Source: Candidatus Staskawiczbacteria bacterium RIFOXYD1_FULL_32_13
GTDB lineage: Bacteria; Patescibacteriota; Minisyncoccia; Minisyncoccales; Staskawiczbacteraceae
NCBI GenBank assembly: GCA_001820485.1
Contig: MHPU01000029.1
Coordinates: forward strand, 1-32,678
Reading direction: 5' to 3'
Length of the DNA stretch: 32,678 nt
Notes under the pieces: generated by a model
The model's input: the letters and a program-made list of their open reading frames with translations, nothing else
Told to the model about the DNA's origin: nothing
The model's database searches: none
Made by a program: the position numbers and the translations under genes
Shown here: positions 24,880 through 32,678 of the stretch, in pieces
How positions within the stretch are numbered: position 1 is the stretch's first letter
Layout: every line of letters starts with the position of its first letter

Positions 24880-27800
24880 TTGAATTCAATCAATAAATCG
24901 CAATTGGGATTTACTTTAATGGAGGTTGTGGTGAGTATTGGGATTTTAGCTATTTTAGTTGGCGTGATTTTTAGTATTTATACTTTGATAATAAATCAAG
25001 TTGCACTTTATCGAGATAAGACAACTGTTTCTTACCTTGCTGGCCAATATATGGAGATTGCCAGAAACTTGCCATATTCAGAAGTTGGAACAATACAAGG
25101 GAATCCAAGTGGCAATTTAGCAGATTTGCCCAATGCTTTAATGTTAAATTTTGGTGGAAATGATTATCAAGTTTATTATGCAGTAAGCTATATTGACGAT
25201 CCAGCTGATGGTACAATTTTACTGGGTACAGATTCAACCCCAACAGATTATAAACAAATTAAACTTTATATAAAAAATGTTGCGACAAATACAGTAAGTA
25301 ATTTTTTAACCAATGTCTCTCCAAAAGGTTTAGAAGGTTTGCTTAGTGGGGGAGCATTAAATATTCTTGTTATGAATGCTATTGGAGAGCCAATTTCTGG
25401 AGCTACAATTCATATTACAAATACACAAACTATTCCAACTTATAATATAACGAGAACAAGTGATGCTAATGGAAATTGGATAGAAGTTGGTTTGCCAGGA
25501 AGCGTGAATAGTTATCATATTGAAGTTTCGAAAAATGGATATTCTTCCGATGAGACATATCCAATTACAATTTCAAATCTAAATCCTGTAAAACCAGATT
25601 CTACAATTTTAGTTGGTCAAATTACTCAAATTAGTTTTTCAATTGATTTATTAAGCAATTTAGATATTGTTGCATTAAATCAGTCTTGTCAAGGAATGCC
25701 TGGGGTTGAGGTTGGAGTAAGGGGTGCAAAATTAATTGGTATTTCTCCAGATATTTATAAATTTGATGATACTTACCATTCAAATAATTCTGGGCATATT
25801 TCTTTTCCAGATATTGAATGGGATACTTATACTCCAACAGTGGTAAGCACTAATCGTATGATTTATGGAAGTTTCCCAATACAACAAATTTCTCTATTTC
25901 CTAATACTAGTCAGGATTTTACTTTAATAGTTGGGCCATCAACACCTTATAGTCTTTTGGTAATTATAAAAGATTCTTCAATTGGTAATGCAGTAGAAGG
26001 AGTTAGTGTAAATTTACAATCAACTATTGCAGGTTATGATGCAACAAAAATAACTGGAGGTAGTATTTGGTCACAGCAAAGTTGGCAAGGTGGTTCTGGT
26101 CAGGTTATATTTTCAGATATTACAAAATATTTTGAAGATAATGGTGGAATAAGTGTAAATGAAATTCCTTCAGGGGTAAGATTAGTAAAGGTAGGGGATG
26201 ATTATGTAAATTATGGAACATTAACTTCTTCTACTTTTGATACAGGTACAGAAGAAACTGTTTATACAACTTTAACATGGCAACCAACCTCGCAAGATCC
26301 AGATGCTATTTTAAAATTTCAGGTTGCTACTAATAATGACAATGAAACTTGGAATTTTACAGGGCCAGATGGCACGGAAAGTTCTTATTATGAAGTTCCG
26401 GGAACAAGTATAAATTCAGCAAATAATGAGAATAGGTATGTAAGATACAAAGCATTTTTATCAACATCAGATGTAAGTAAAACTCCTGTTTTAACTAGTA
26501 TTAATGTGAATTATATTTCTGGTTGTTATACTCCTGGCCAGGTTATTTTTACTGGTCTTATTTCCGCAAAGGATTATGTCATTAGATCATCAATGGCAGG
26601 TTATATGACTCAAACAATTATAGAAAATAATATTGAAGGTTATGCTGTTTCTAATATTTCATTTGTTGCTGGGATTAATCCTCTAACAAATACTGCTCCA
26701 TCAACACCATCAAGTCTCAGAGATGACTCTTCTGTTTTGACACCAACTGTTGCTGGAAACAATGTAACTTTTAGCGCAAATGCTACAGATAATGAAGGAG
26801 ATAAATATTATTTAGCTATTTGTAGAACAAATACTGTTACCTCGCATCCAAATTCTGTTCCAACTTGTGATGGGGGTTCTTGGTGCGTATCTGTATTAAC
26901 TAATTCTGGATATCAAGCAACCTGTAATTATGAAACTTCAAATTCTGATGCAGGAAGTCATATTTGGTATGCTTTTGCTTGTGATTATGATGATTCTTCT
27001 ATTTGCTCTTCTGTTTCTCAGGGAACAGGAAATAATGGTTCGCCCTTTTATGTAGTTCCAAATTGGCTCTTAGGCTGGAACTATAGAAATAAAATTACGA
27101 TTTCACACTCCAATTTAACTTCTAATATTTCAAATTTTCCTTTATATGTAAAAATTGCTGAAACTAGTGGAGCATCAACTAATATAGGAGCTAATGCTTT
27201 ATCTAATGGACATGATATAAGATTTACTTTGGCAGACAAAATAACAACAATACCTTTTGAAAGAGAGAGTTTTTCTATAGTTAGTAATAATCTTATTGCT
27301 GATTTTTGGGTGAAAGTTCCTGAAATCTCAAGTTTGCAAGACACAGATATTTATATTTATTATGGAAAATCAGATGCAATAGATACAGAAGATACTGCTA
27401 ATGTTTGGGATGAAAATTATAAAGGGGTATGGCATTTAAGAGAATTGGGATCTGGATCTGCTGGAGATTATAAAGACAGTACATCGTTTGCTTCAAATAG
27501 TATAAATACTTCTAGTCAACCTTCGCAGGTAGTAGGAAAAATTGGAAAAGCTCAAAGTTTTGATGGAACAGAAAAAATTAATACAGACGCAATAGCGCAT
27601 AATATTTTAGCAGGTAATTTTACTTTTGAGGCTTGGGCAAATCCTACAACTTTAAACGGAAATACTTATCGTTGTTTTATGACAAATGAATCTGAATCGC
27701 CAAAATTTTGCACAAAAGGTTCAAATTTATTGGGATATTTTACATCTGATTTGAATTCTGAAGCAACATTATTAACAAATTTATGGCAACATATTGTTTT

Positions 27801-28089
27801 TAATAGAAGTGGAACTAATACTTTAAATTTTTACAAAAATGGGATAGTAACTTCATCTAGTCCAACAAGTAGCGGCACTTTGGGAAGCTCTGAAATTATG
27901 ACAATTGGACAAAATGGAAATAATTCTAACTCATTTGAAGGGATAATTGATGAAGTTCGTTTATCCAATATCGCAAGATCAGCTAATTGGGTAAAATTTG
28001 AATATTGTAATATGACAAGCACTGTGTCTGGAACTTGTACTGGAAATAATGAAATAATTTTTGCTAATCAAGAAATTTATGAAGAATAA
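24880..28089 (+). CDS. giant type IV pseudopilin with carboxypeptidase-regulatory-like, DUF2341-like and LamG-like domains
   Basis: TTG start; prepilin motif QLG^FTLMEVVVSIGILAILVGVIFSIYTLI; C-terminal GWNYRNKITISHS... and FTFEAWANPTTL...GIIDEVRLSNIARS. Confidence 0.82.
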   Translation: MNSINKSQLGFTLMEVVVSIGILAILVGVIFSIYTLIINQVALYRDKTTVSYLAGQYMEIARNLPYSEVGTIQGNPSGNLADLPNALMLNFGGNDYQVYYAVSYIDDPADGTILLGTDSTPTDYKQIKLYIKNVATNTVSNFLTNVSPKGLEGLLSGGALNILVMNAIGEPISGATIHITNTQTIPTYNITRTSDANGNWIEVGLPGSVNSYHIEVSKNGYSSDETYPITISNLNPVKPDSTILVGQITQISFSIDLLSNLDIVALNQSCQGMPGVEVGVRGAKLIGISPDIYKFDDTYHSNNSGHISFPDIEWDTYTPTVVSTNRMIYGSFPIQQISLFPNTSQDFTLIVGPSTPYSLLVIIKDSSIGNAVEGVSVNLQSTIAGYDATKITGGSIWSQQSWQGGSGQVIFSDITKYFEDNGGISVNEIPSGVRLVKVGDDYVNYGTLTSSTFDTGTEETVYTTLTWQPTSQDPDAILKFQVATNNDNETWNFTGPDGTESSYYEVPGTSINSANNENRYVRYKAFLSTSDVSKTPVLTSINVNYISGCYTPGQVIFTGLISAKDYVIRSSMAGYMTQTIIENNIEGYAVSNISFVAGINPLTNTAPSTPSSLRDDSSVLTPTVAGNNVTFSANATDNEGDKYYLAICRTNTVTSHPNSVPTCDGGSWCVSVLTNSGYQATCNYETSNSDAGSHIWYAFACDYDDSSICSSVSQGTGNNGSPFYVVPNWLLGWNYRNKITISHSNLTSNISNFPLYVKIAETSGASTNIGANALSNGHDIRFTLADKITTIPFERESFSIVSNNLIADFWVKVPEISSLQDTDIYIYYGKSDAIDTEDTANVWDENYKGVWHLRELGSGSAGDYKDSTSFASNSINTSSQPSQVVGKIGKAQSFDGTEKINTDAIAHNILAGNFTFEAWANPTTLNGNTYRCFMTNESESPKFCTKGSNLLGYFTSDLNSEATLLTNLWQHIVFNRSGTNTLNFYKNGIVTSSSPTSSGTLGSSEIMTIGQNGNNSNSFEGIIDEVRLSNIARSANWVKFEYCNMTSTVSGTCTGNNEIIFANQEIYEE

Positions 28090-28687
28090 AGGTTTTACAA
28101 TTATTGAATTGATGGTTGTTATTGCTGTAATATCAATTTTAATGATTTTAGTTGCTAATTTATTAGTAAGTGTTTTATCTGGCTCAAACCAACAATTTTT
28201 AGCAATGACAAATGTTGATCAGGCAGTTTCTGTTTCTACAAAATTTACCAATGATTTAAGGAATGCCACAAATGGAGTTGATGGATCTTTTCCATTATAT
28301 ATAGCAGATGTAAATCAAATAATTTTTTATTCAAATTCTAGTGGAGCTTTAAATGCCAATAGAATCCGTTATTATCTTTCTGGAACAACTTTATATAGAG
28401 GGGTTGTAACACCAACAGGAAGTCCTTTAACTTATAATTTAGCATCAGAAGTTGTAAAACCAGTTCAAACTGATATAGCAAATGGTGCAAATTCCATTTT
28501 TACTTATTTTGACGGAGATTATGCAGGCACAGGTAGTGCTTTGGTCCAGCCTGTAAACATAAATAACATAAAGTATATAAAAATGAATTTAATAATTTTA
28601 AAAAAATCACAAGCAAATAGTACTGATACATTTTCAGTATCTGCAGGAGGGGTTATAAGAAATTTAAAAACTAACCTTGGAAATTAA
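28079..28687 (+). CDS. type IV pseudopilin
   Basis: ATG 28079: MKNKGFTIIELMVVIAVISILMILVANLLVSVLSG; overlaps the end of the upstream gene. Confidence 0.85.
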   Translation: MKNKGFTIIELMVVIAVISILMILVANLLVSVLSGSNQQFLAMTNVDQAVSVSTKFTNDLRNATNGVDGSFPLYIADVNQIIFYSNSSGALNANRIRYYLSGTTLYRGVVTPTGSPLTYNLASEVVKPVQTDIANGANSIFTYFDGDYAGTGSALVQPVNINNIKYIKMNLIILKKSQANSTDTFSVSAGGVIRNLKTNLGN

Positions 28688-28789
28688 AACAAATATAGAT
28701 TTTAATTAGTATATCATTTGCTACAATTTTGTAATTTGCAGTTATTTATTTAAATTGATAGAAATAAAAATTTGTTGTAATATAAGAGG

Positions 28790-28945
28790 TCTCGTGTTAC
28801 GGAGACCTATTGTGAGGGGGGGGGAAGAGAAAAAAGAAAAAGAGGGGGAAAAATGAAAGAGCGAATTAGATTCACTTTCCTTGATCAAAAATGATCAATG
28901 AAAGCTTATCTAACTTTAGTATAGCAGAATAAGAACCTGTGTCAA
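28790..28945. other. possible bidirectional RNA/leader locus (GC hairpin, G9 tract, micro-ORF, opposing promoters)
   Basis: AGGTCTC-..-GAGACCT hairpin; GAGGGGG-N5-ATG AAA GAG CGA ATT AGA TTC ACT TTC CTT GAT CAA AAA TGA; minus-strand TTGACA (28945-28940) N16 TATACT (28923-28918). Confidence 0.35.
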
Positions 28946-28956
28946 TAGCTTATGCA

Positions 28957-28965
28957 TGTGGATAA
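28957..28965 (-). promoter_or_regulatory. DnaA-box consensus TTATCCACA
   Basis: Plus strand TGTGGATAA. Confidence 0.5.
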
Positions 28966-29020
28966 CTTTTGGGTATTGATTTGTTTGTAAAAATATTTAT
29001 AGACAATAAACCTATAGATT

Positions 29021-29072
29021 AAAAACCTATATTAATATTTATGCGTACGCATATTTATTACCATAGGTTTTT
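29021..29072. repeat. 52-bp imperfect palindrome
   Basis: AAAAACCTAT..TATGCGTACGCATA..ATAGGTTTTT; halves match except at about 5 positions. Confidence 0.9.
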
Positions 29073-29086
29073 TTATTTTGATTGTG

Positions 29087-29122
29087 TGTATATTAACAAT
29101 GCTATGGCTGAATTAATATATA
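29087..29122 (+). repeat. orphan family A palindrome
   Basis: TGTATATTAA-CA-ATGCTATGGCTG-AA-TTAATATATA; same 10-2-12-2-10 layout as 1699 and 2393. Confidence 0.92.
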
Positions 29123-29173
29123 TATTTTTGTGTCGTTATTTATTATTGTGGTTGCAGGAAAGGAAATTTTGAG

Positions 29174-29182
29174 TTATCCACA
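29174..29182 (+). promoter_or_regulatory. DnaA-box consensus TTATCCACA
   Basis: Direct reading, upstream of lexA. Confidence 0.5.
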
Positions 29183-29193
29183 GTTTTTGAGCC

Positions 29194-29221
29194 TTGACTG
29201 GACTATTTGGTCGGGTATAAT
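29194..29221 (+). promoter_or_regulatory. lexA promoter
   Basis: TTGACT (29194-29199) N16 TATAAT (29216-29221), ATG at 29228. Confidence 0.7.
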
Positions 29222-29227
29222 TAAATA

Positions 29228-29878
29228 ATGAAAAATATGATAACGCAAAGGCAAAAACAATTATTACAGATTATTTATGATTATATTAAGGACACTGGTT
29301 ACCCTCCTACTTTTGAAGAAATGCGAGAAAGTTTAGGCGTGGTTTCAAATCAATCTATAATTGATCTTTTGGCAAAATTAGAAAAACAGAAATTTATTAA
29401 GAAAAGTGAGGCATCTGCCAGGGGCCTTGCAATTTTGCCATTGGGTAACAAAATTTTAGGTCAAATGCCCTTAATTCCATTTTTGGGTAACACTACAGCA
29501 GGTTTACCAATGGAAGCGATGGAAATAACTGGCGAGTGGAAACAAATTTCATCGGAAATTAAAGAATTTAAAAATAATGTTTTCATTTTAAAAGTTTTTG
29601 GTGATTCAATGATAAATGCTGGCATAGAAAATGAAGATATGGTTTTAGTTCAAGAACAAAAAGAATTTATTTCAGGGGATATAGTTTTTGCAAAAATAGA
29701 AGATGGCTCAACAATAAAAAGATTTGTTAAAACATCTGCCTCAAAAAGCAAATTTCCTTGTGTTTACTTAAAACCTGAAAATCCAAAATATAAAAATATA
29801 ATATTCACAGAAAATATGGAGCTTAAAGGAAAAGTAATTTCAATATTAAAAAATGGCTATTGGATGCCAATAAAATAA
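29228..29878 (+). CDS. lexA: LexA repressor
   Basis: TQRQKQLLQIIYDYIKDTGYPPTFEEMRESLGV; TTAG cleavage site, GDSM Ser and STIKR Lys of the S24 peptidase domain. Confidence 0.93.
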   Translation: MKNMITQRQKQLLQIIYDYIKDTGYPPTFEEMRESLGVVSNQSIIDLLAKLEKQKFIKKSEASARGLAILPLGNKILGQMPLIPFLGNTTAGLPMEAMEITGEWKQISSEIKEFKNNVFILKVFGDSMINAGIENEDMVLVQEQKEFISGDIVFAKIEDGSTIKRFVKTSASKSKFPCVYLKPENPKYKNIIFTENMELKGKVISILKNGYWMPIK

Positions 29879-29894
29879 TTAGTATAATAAGATT

Positions 29895-31166
29895 ATGGAA
29901 ACAGAAATTATAAATTTATTTAAAAATTGTAAAATTGATTATTCTTGGTCCTTTTCTGATAAAACCAGAAAGGATACTGCTTATATTACACATGGTTTTC
30001 ATCGTTATCCTGCAAAGTTTATCCCTCAAATAGTTTCTCGTCTCACAGAAAAATATACGAAAGTAGGTGATTTTATCGTAGATCCATTTGGGGGTTGTGG
30101 TACGACAATTGTTGAGTCAAAAGTTATGGGCAGACCATCAATTGCAGTTGATATCAATCCCGTTGCTACCTTAATAACAAAAGCAAAAGCTACTCCAATA
30201 AATCCTATAAAAATTGAAAAAGAATTTATAAATCTAAAATATAAATTAGATAATTATAGTGATAATACAAAAGTAATTGTTCCAACTCACGAGAGAATTG
30301 ATTATTGGTTTAAAACAGAAGAAAAAAGAAAATTAGCCTTTATTCTTTTTGAAATAATAAAAATTAAGGATCAAGACATTCAAGATTTTTTCTTTTGTGG
30401 ATTTTCAAATATTTTGAAAAATTGCTCAATATGGTTACAAAAAAGCAATAAGCCAACTAGAGATTTTGAGAAAAAATCAGCAGATCCAATTAAATTATTT
30501 TATAGACAAATAAAGATGATGTTAAGAGGCAATGAACAAATTTTTAATTTATTATCAGAAAAAGGTTATTTAAAAACTCCAAGTAAGGTTGTCTGTACTG
30601 ATGCTAGAAAAATTCCAACAAAAGATAATAGTGTCAATTTGATTGTTACTTCTCCGCCATACGTGACTTCTTATGAATATGCTGATTTACATCAGCTTAC
30701 TGCTTTGTGGCTTGAATATACAAAAGACTTAAGTGATTTTAGAAAAAGATTTATTGGGACTTCTTATAATAATAAAAAGAATTTAGTTTTAAACAGTATT
30801 CTTGCAGAAAAAATAAGGAGTGATTTGTTAGATATTGATAAAAAAACTGCTGAAGAAGTCTCAACATATTTTAGTGAAATGAATCAGGTTTTTGTTGAAA
30901 TGAAAAGAATACTAAAAAAAGGAGGGAAAACTTGTATCGTTGTTGGCAATACAAGTTTAAAAGGAGTAAAAATTTTAAATGCAGAAGTTTTTGCAGAACA
31001 ATTAAAAAATTTGGGTTTAAAAATTGTTGATATTATTAAAAGAGAAATTCCATCAAAAAATTTGCCATCTGTTAGAGATAAAGAAACTGGAAAATTCGCT
31101 AAAATAAGCGATAAAAATAAAGTTTCAGCTTATCCAACAGAGTATATTCTAATAATGGAAAAATAA
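29895..31166 (+). CDS. DNA methyltransferase (N4/N6 type), M1 of R-M system
   Basis: FIVDPFGGCGTTIVESK (motif I) and IVTSPPYVTSYEY (motif IV). Confidence 0.85.
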   Translation: METEIINLFKNCKIDYSWSFSDKTRKDTAYITHGFHRYPAKFIPQIVSRLTEKYTKVGDFIVDPFGGCGTTIVESKVMGRPSIAVDINPVATLITKAKATPINPIKIEKEFINLKYKLDNYSDNTKVIVPTHERIDYWFKTEEKRKLAFILFEIIKIKDQDIQDFFFCGFSNILKNCSIWLQKSNKPTRDFEKKSADPIKLFYRQIKMMLRGNEQIFNLLSEKGYLKTPSKVVCTDARKIPTKDNSVNLIVTSPPYVTSYEYADLHQLTALWLEYTKDLSDFRKRFIGTSYNNKKNLVLNSILAEKIRSDLLDIDKKTAEEVSTYFSEMNQVFVEMKRILKKGGKTCIVVGNTSLKGVKILNAEVFAEQLKNLGLKIVDIIKREIPSKNLPSVRDKETGKFAKISDKNKVSAYPTEYILIMEK

Positions 31167-31170
31167 AAAT

Positions 31171-31845
31171 ATGAATTTAGATAAAATTAAAAAAATTTAT
31201 TTAGCGAAAAAAGATAAAGAATTAGATCATAATTTTATCAAAAGTATTTTTGATGAAATTAAAAAGGAGTATAAAGAAGAGAAAATTATTGAGGGCAAAG
31301 ATGCAAATCAATCATGGAATTCTTGGAGTGGGAAGGCATTACAAGAATTGATTAAATTTATCGTCGAGGATTATGTTTCGACCTTAAATTACCCAATTGG
31401 AATAACTGATGATACAAAATTAAGAAATAAAAAATTATCGCCAGAATTAGATAAAGTCAGAAGGAATATAGAAATATTTTATGATTCGTACTCAATTATA
31501 CCAGATGCGGATATAGTAATTTATGATAAGTCTAATTATAAAATTATTGCAGTATTATCTTGTAAGGCAAGTTTGAGGGAAAGGGTTGCACAGGCAGCAT
31601 ATTGGAAATTAAAATTTCAATACAACGATACAACAAAAGATATTTTGTATTATCTTTTGTCTACAGATAATGATGGAGATTTTTTAGAGATTGGGGAAAA
31701 CATAAGTAGAGATAGGGTTATTGTAGAATATGGAGAAATTGATAGAGCGTACATTTTTCGTGATATTCCAGAAAGCGATAAAGTTAAAAATTTTTCAAAG
31801 ATTTTTGATGACCTTAAAGTTTTATTTGGAAAATGGTTTAAATAA
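31171..31845 (+). CDS. type II restriction endonuclease, possibly BsaWI-like
   Basis: IIPDADIVIYDKSNYKIIAVLSCKASLRERVAQAAYWKLKF is PD-(D/E)xK-like; lies between two methyltransferases. Confidence 0.7.
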   Translation: MNLDKIKKIYLAKKDKELDHNFIKSIFDEIKKEYKEEKIIEGKDANQSWNSWSGKALQELIKFIVEDYVSTLNYPIGITDDTKLRNKKLSPELDKVRRNIEIFYDSYSIIPDADIVIYDKSNYKIIAVLSCKASLRERVAQAAYWKLKFQYNDTTKDILYYLLSTDNDGDFLEIGENISRDRVIVEYGEIDRAYIFRDIPESDKVKNFSKIFDDLKVLFGKWFK

Positions 31846-31851
31846 AAATCT

Positions 31852-32541
31852 ATGGCTAAGGATTTAATAATTGAATCAACAACACTTTGGGATTTTCCGA
31901 CACAAAACTATAGTGACAAGCCACACGGAAGCAATAAATATAATGGAGTTACGCCAGCTTCTGTGATTTGGAATTTATTGCAGAGATATACGAGAGAGGG
32001 CGATTTAGTCGTTGATCCAATGTGTGGAAGTGGAACAACTATTGATGTAGCAAAAGAGTTAAACAGAAAAGTAATTGGCTATGATTTGAACATTATTCGC
32101 CCAGATATTATAAAAAATGATTCTCGAAAAATTCCACTTGATAATAATTTAGTGGATTTTGTTTTTATTGATTCGCCATATTCTGATAATATAAATTATT
32201 CTGAAAATAAGGAATGTATTGGAAAAATTTCTTGCGAGAAAAAGGATTTTTACGATGAATTAGAAAAAACCGCTAGCGAAATTCACAGAATTTTAAAACC
32301 CGGAAAAGTAATGGGTTGGGTTATTGCTGATCAATGGATTAAACGAAAATTTACGCCAACTGGATTTATGATGTGGCAAAGATTAGAAAAATATTTTGAA
32401 CCAATTGATATTATTTGCTTAACTAGACATAATCAAACATCAAACACTGGGATTTGGCATAGTAGAGCAAGACAATATAATTTTTATTTGAGGGGCTTTA
32501 AATATCTCTTTATAATGAAAAAACCAAATTTAATAAAATAG
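31852..32541 (+). CDS. DNA methyltransferase, M2 of R-M system
   Basis: LVVDPMCGSGTTIDVAKEL and VFIDSPYSDNINYSE motifs. Confidence 0.85.
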   Translation: MAKDLIIESTTLWDFPTQNYSDKPHGSNKYNGVTPASVIWNLLQRYTREGDLVVDPMCGSGTTIDVAKELNRKVIGYDLNIIRPDIIKNDSRKIPLDNNLVDFVFIDSPYSDNINYSENKECIGKISCEKKDFYDELEKTASEIHRILKPGKVMGWVIADQWIKRKFTPTGFMMWQRLEKYFEPIDIICLTRHNQTSNTGIWHSRARQYNFYLRGFKYLFIMKKPNLIK

Positions 32542-32546
32542 TTAAT

Positions 32547-32678
32547 ATGGGAATTTTTGTAAAAAATAAAAAATATTCTTTTGATGATATAGTAGAGATT
32601 TGTGATAAAAATGGTTTGACAACTGTTGATTGTTTGAAAGATGAAAATATGGTTAGTGTTGAAGAATATGAGGATGGA
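32547..32678 (+). CDS. hypothetical protein, truncated by window end
   Basis: MGIFVKNKKYSFDDIVEICDKNGLTTVDCLKDENMVSVEEYEDG... open to window edge. Confidence 0.5.
   Translation, partial: MGIFVKNKKYSFDDIVEICDKNGLTTVDCLKDENMVSVEEYEDG

Noticed and set aside
1-32678. Alternative genetic code (UGA=Gly) as in some CPR lineages
   Set aside because: csrA and the Cys-rich gene end naturally at UGA, and conserved genes do not contain in-frame UGA.

Overview
AT-rich window with nearly all large genes on the + strand and standard stop codons (UGA is used as a stop). Gene content and style suggest a Patescibacteria/CPR-type genome (inference). Recognisable genes: tRNA-Arg(CCT) fragment, csrA, tatD, leuS, an indolepyruvate/2-oxoacid:ferredoxin oxidoreductase pair (iorA/iorB), a nucleotidyltransferase, tsaC/Sua5, ybeY, ftsA, a short ftsZ, a type IV pilus cluster (pilB, pilC, two pseudopilins, one with a giant adhesin-like passenger), a PemK/MazF-like toxin, a BRO-type protein, lexA, and a type II R-M cluster with two methyltransferases. 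The strongest candidate for an undescribed system is a pair of ~720-730 bp units. Each encodes a 192-aa PaaX/Cas2-like protein and is flanked by two copies of a ~36-bp imperfect palindrome. The two units use different palindrome families. One unit sits between ftsA and ftsZ, and an orphan copy of the other family's palindrome lies upstream of lexA. This resembles RAYT/REP-type repeat-protein pairing, or an autoregulatory operator system, built on a Cas2-like fold with no CRISPR array in view. Other points: in-frame dispersed repeats inside conserved genes (leuS, tatD, iorA, iorB, tsaC), a csrA leader with a GGA-loop hairpin, and a class of small GC-richer genes with their own promoters and terminators. 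All family assignments are from reading the sequence; no database search was run.
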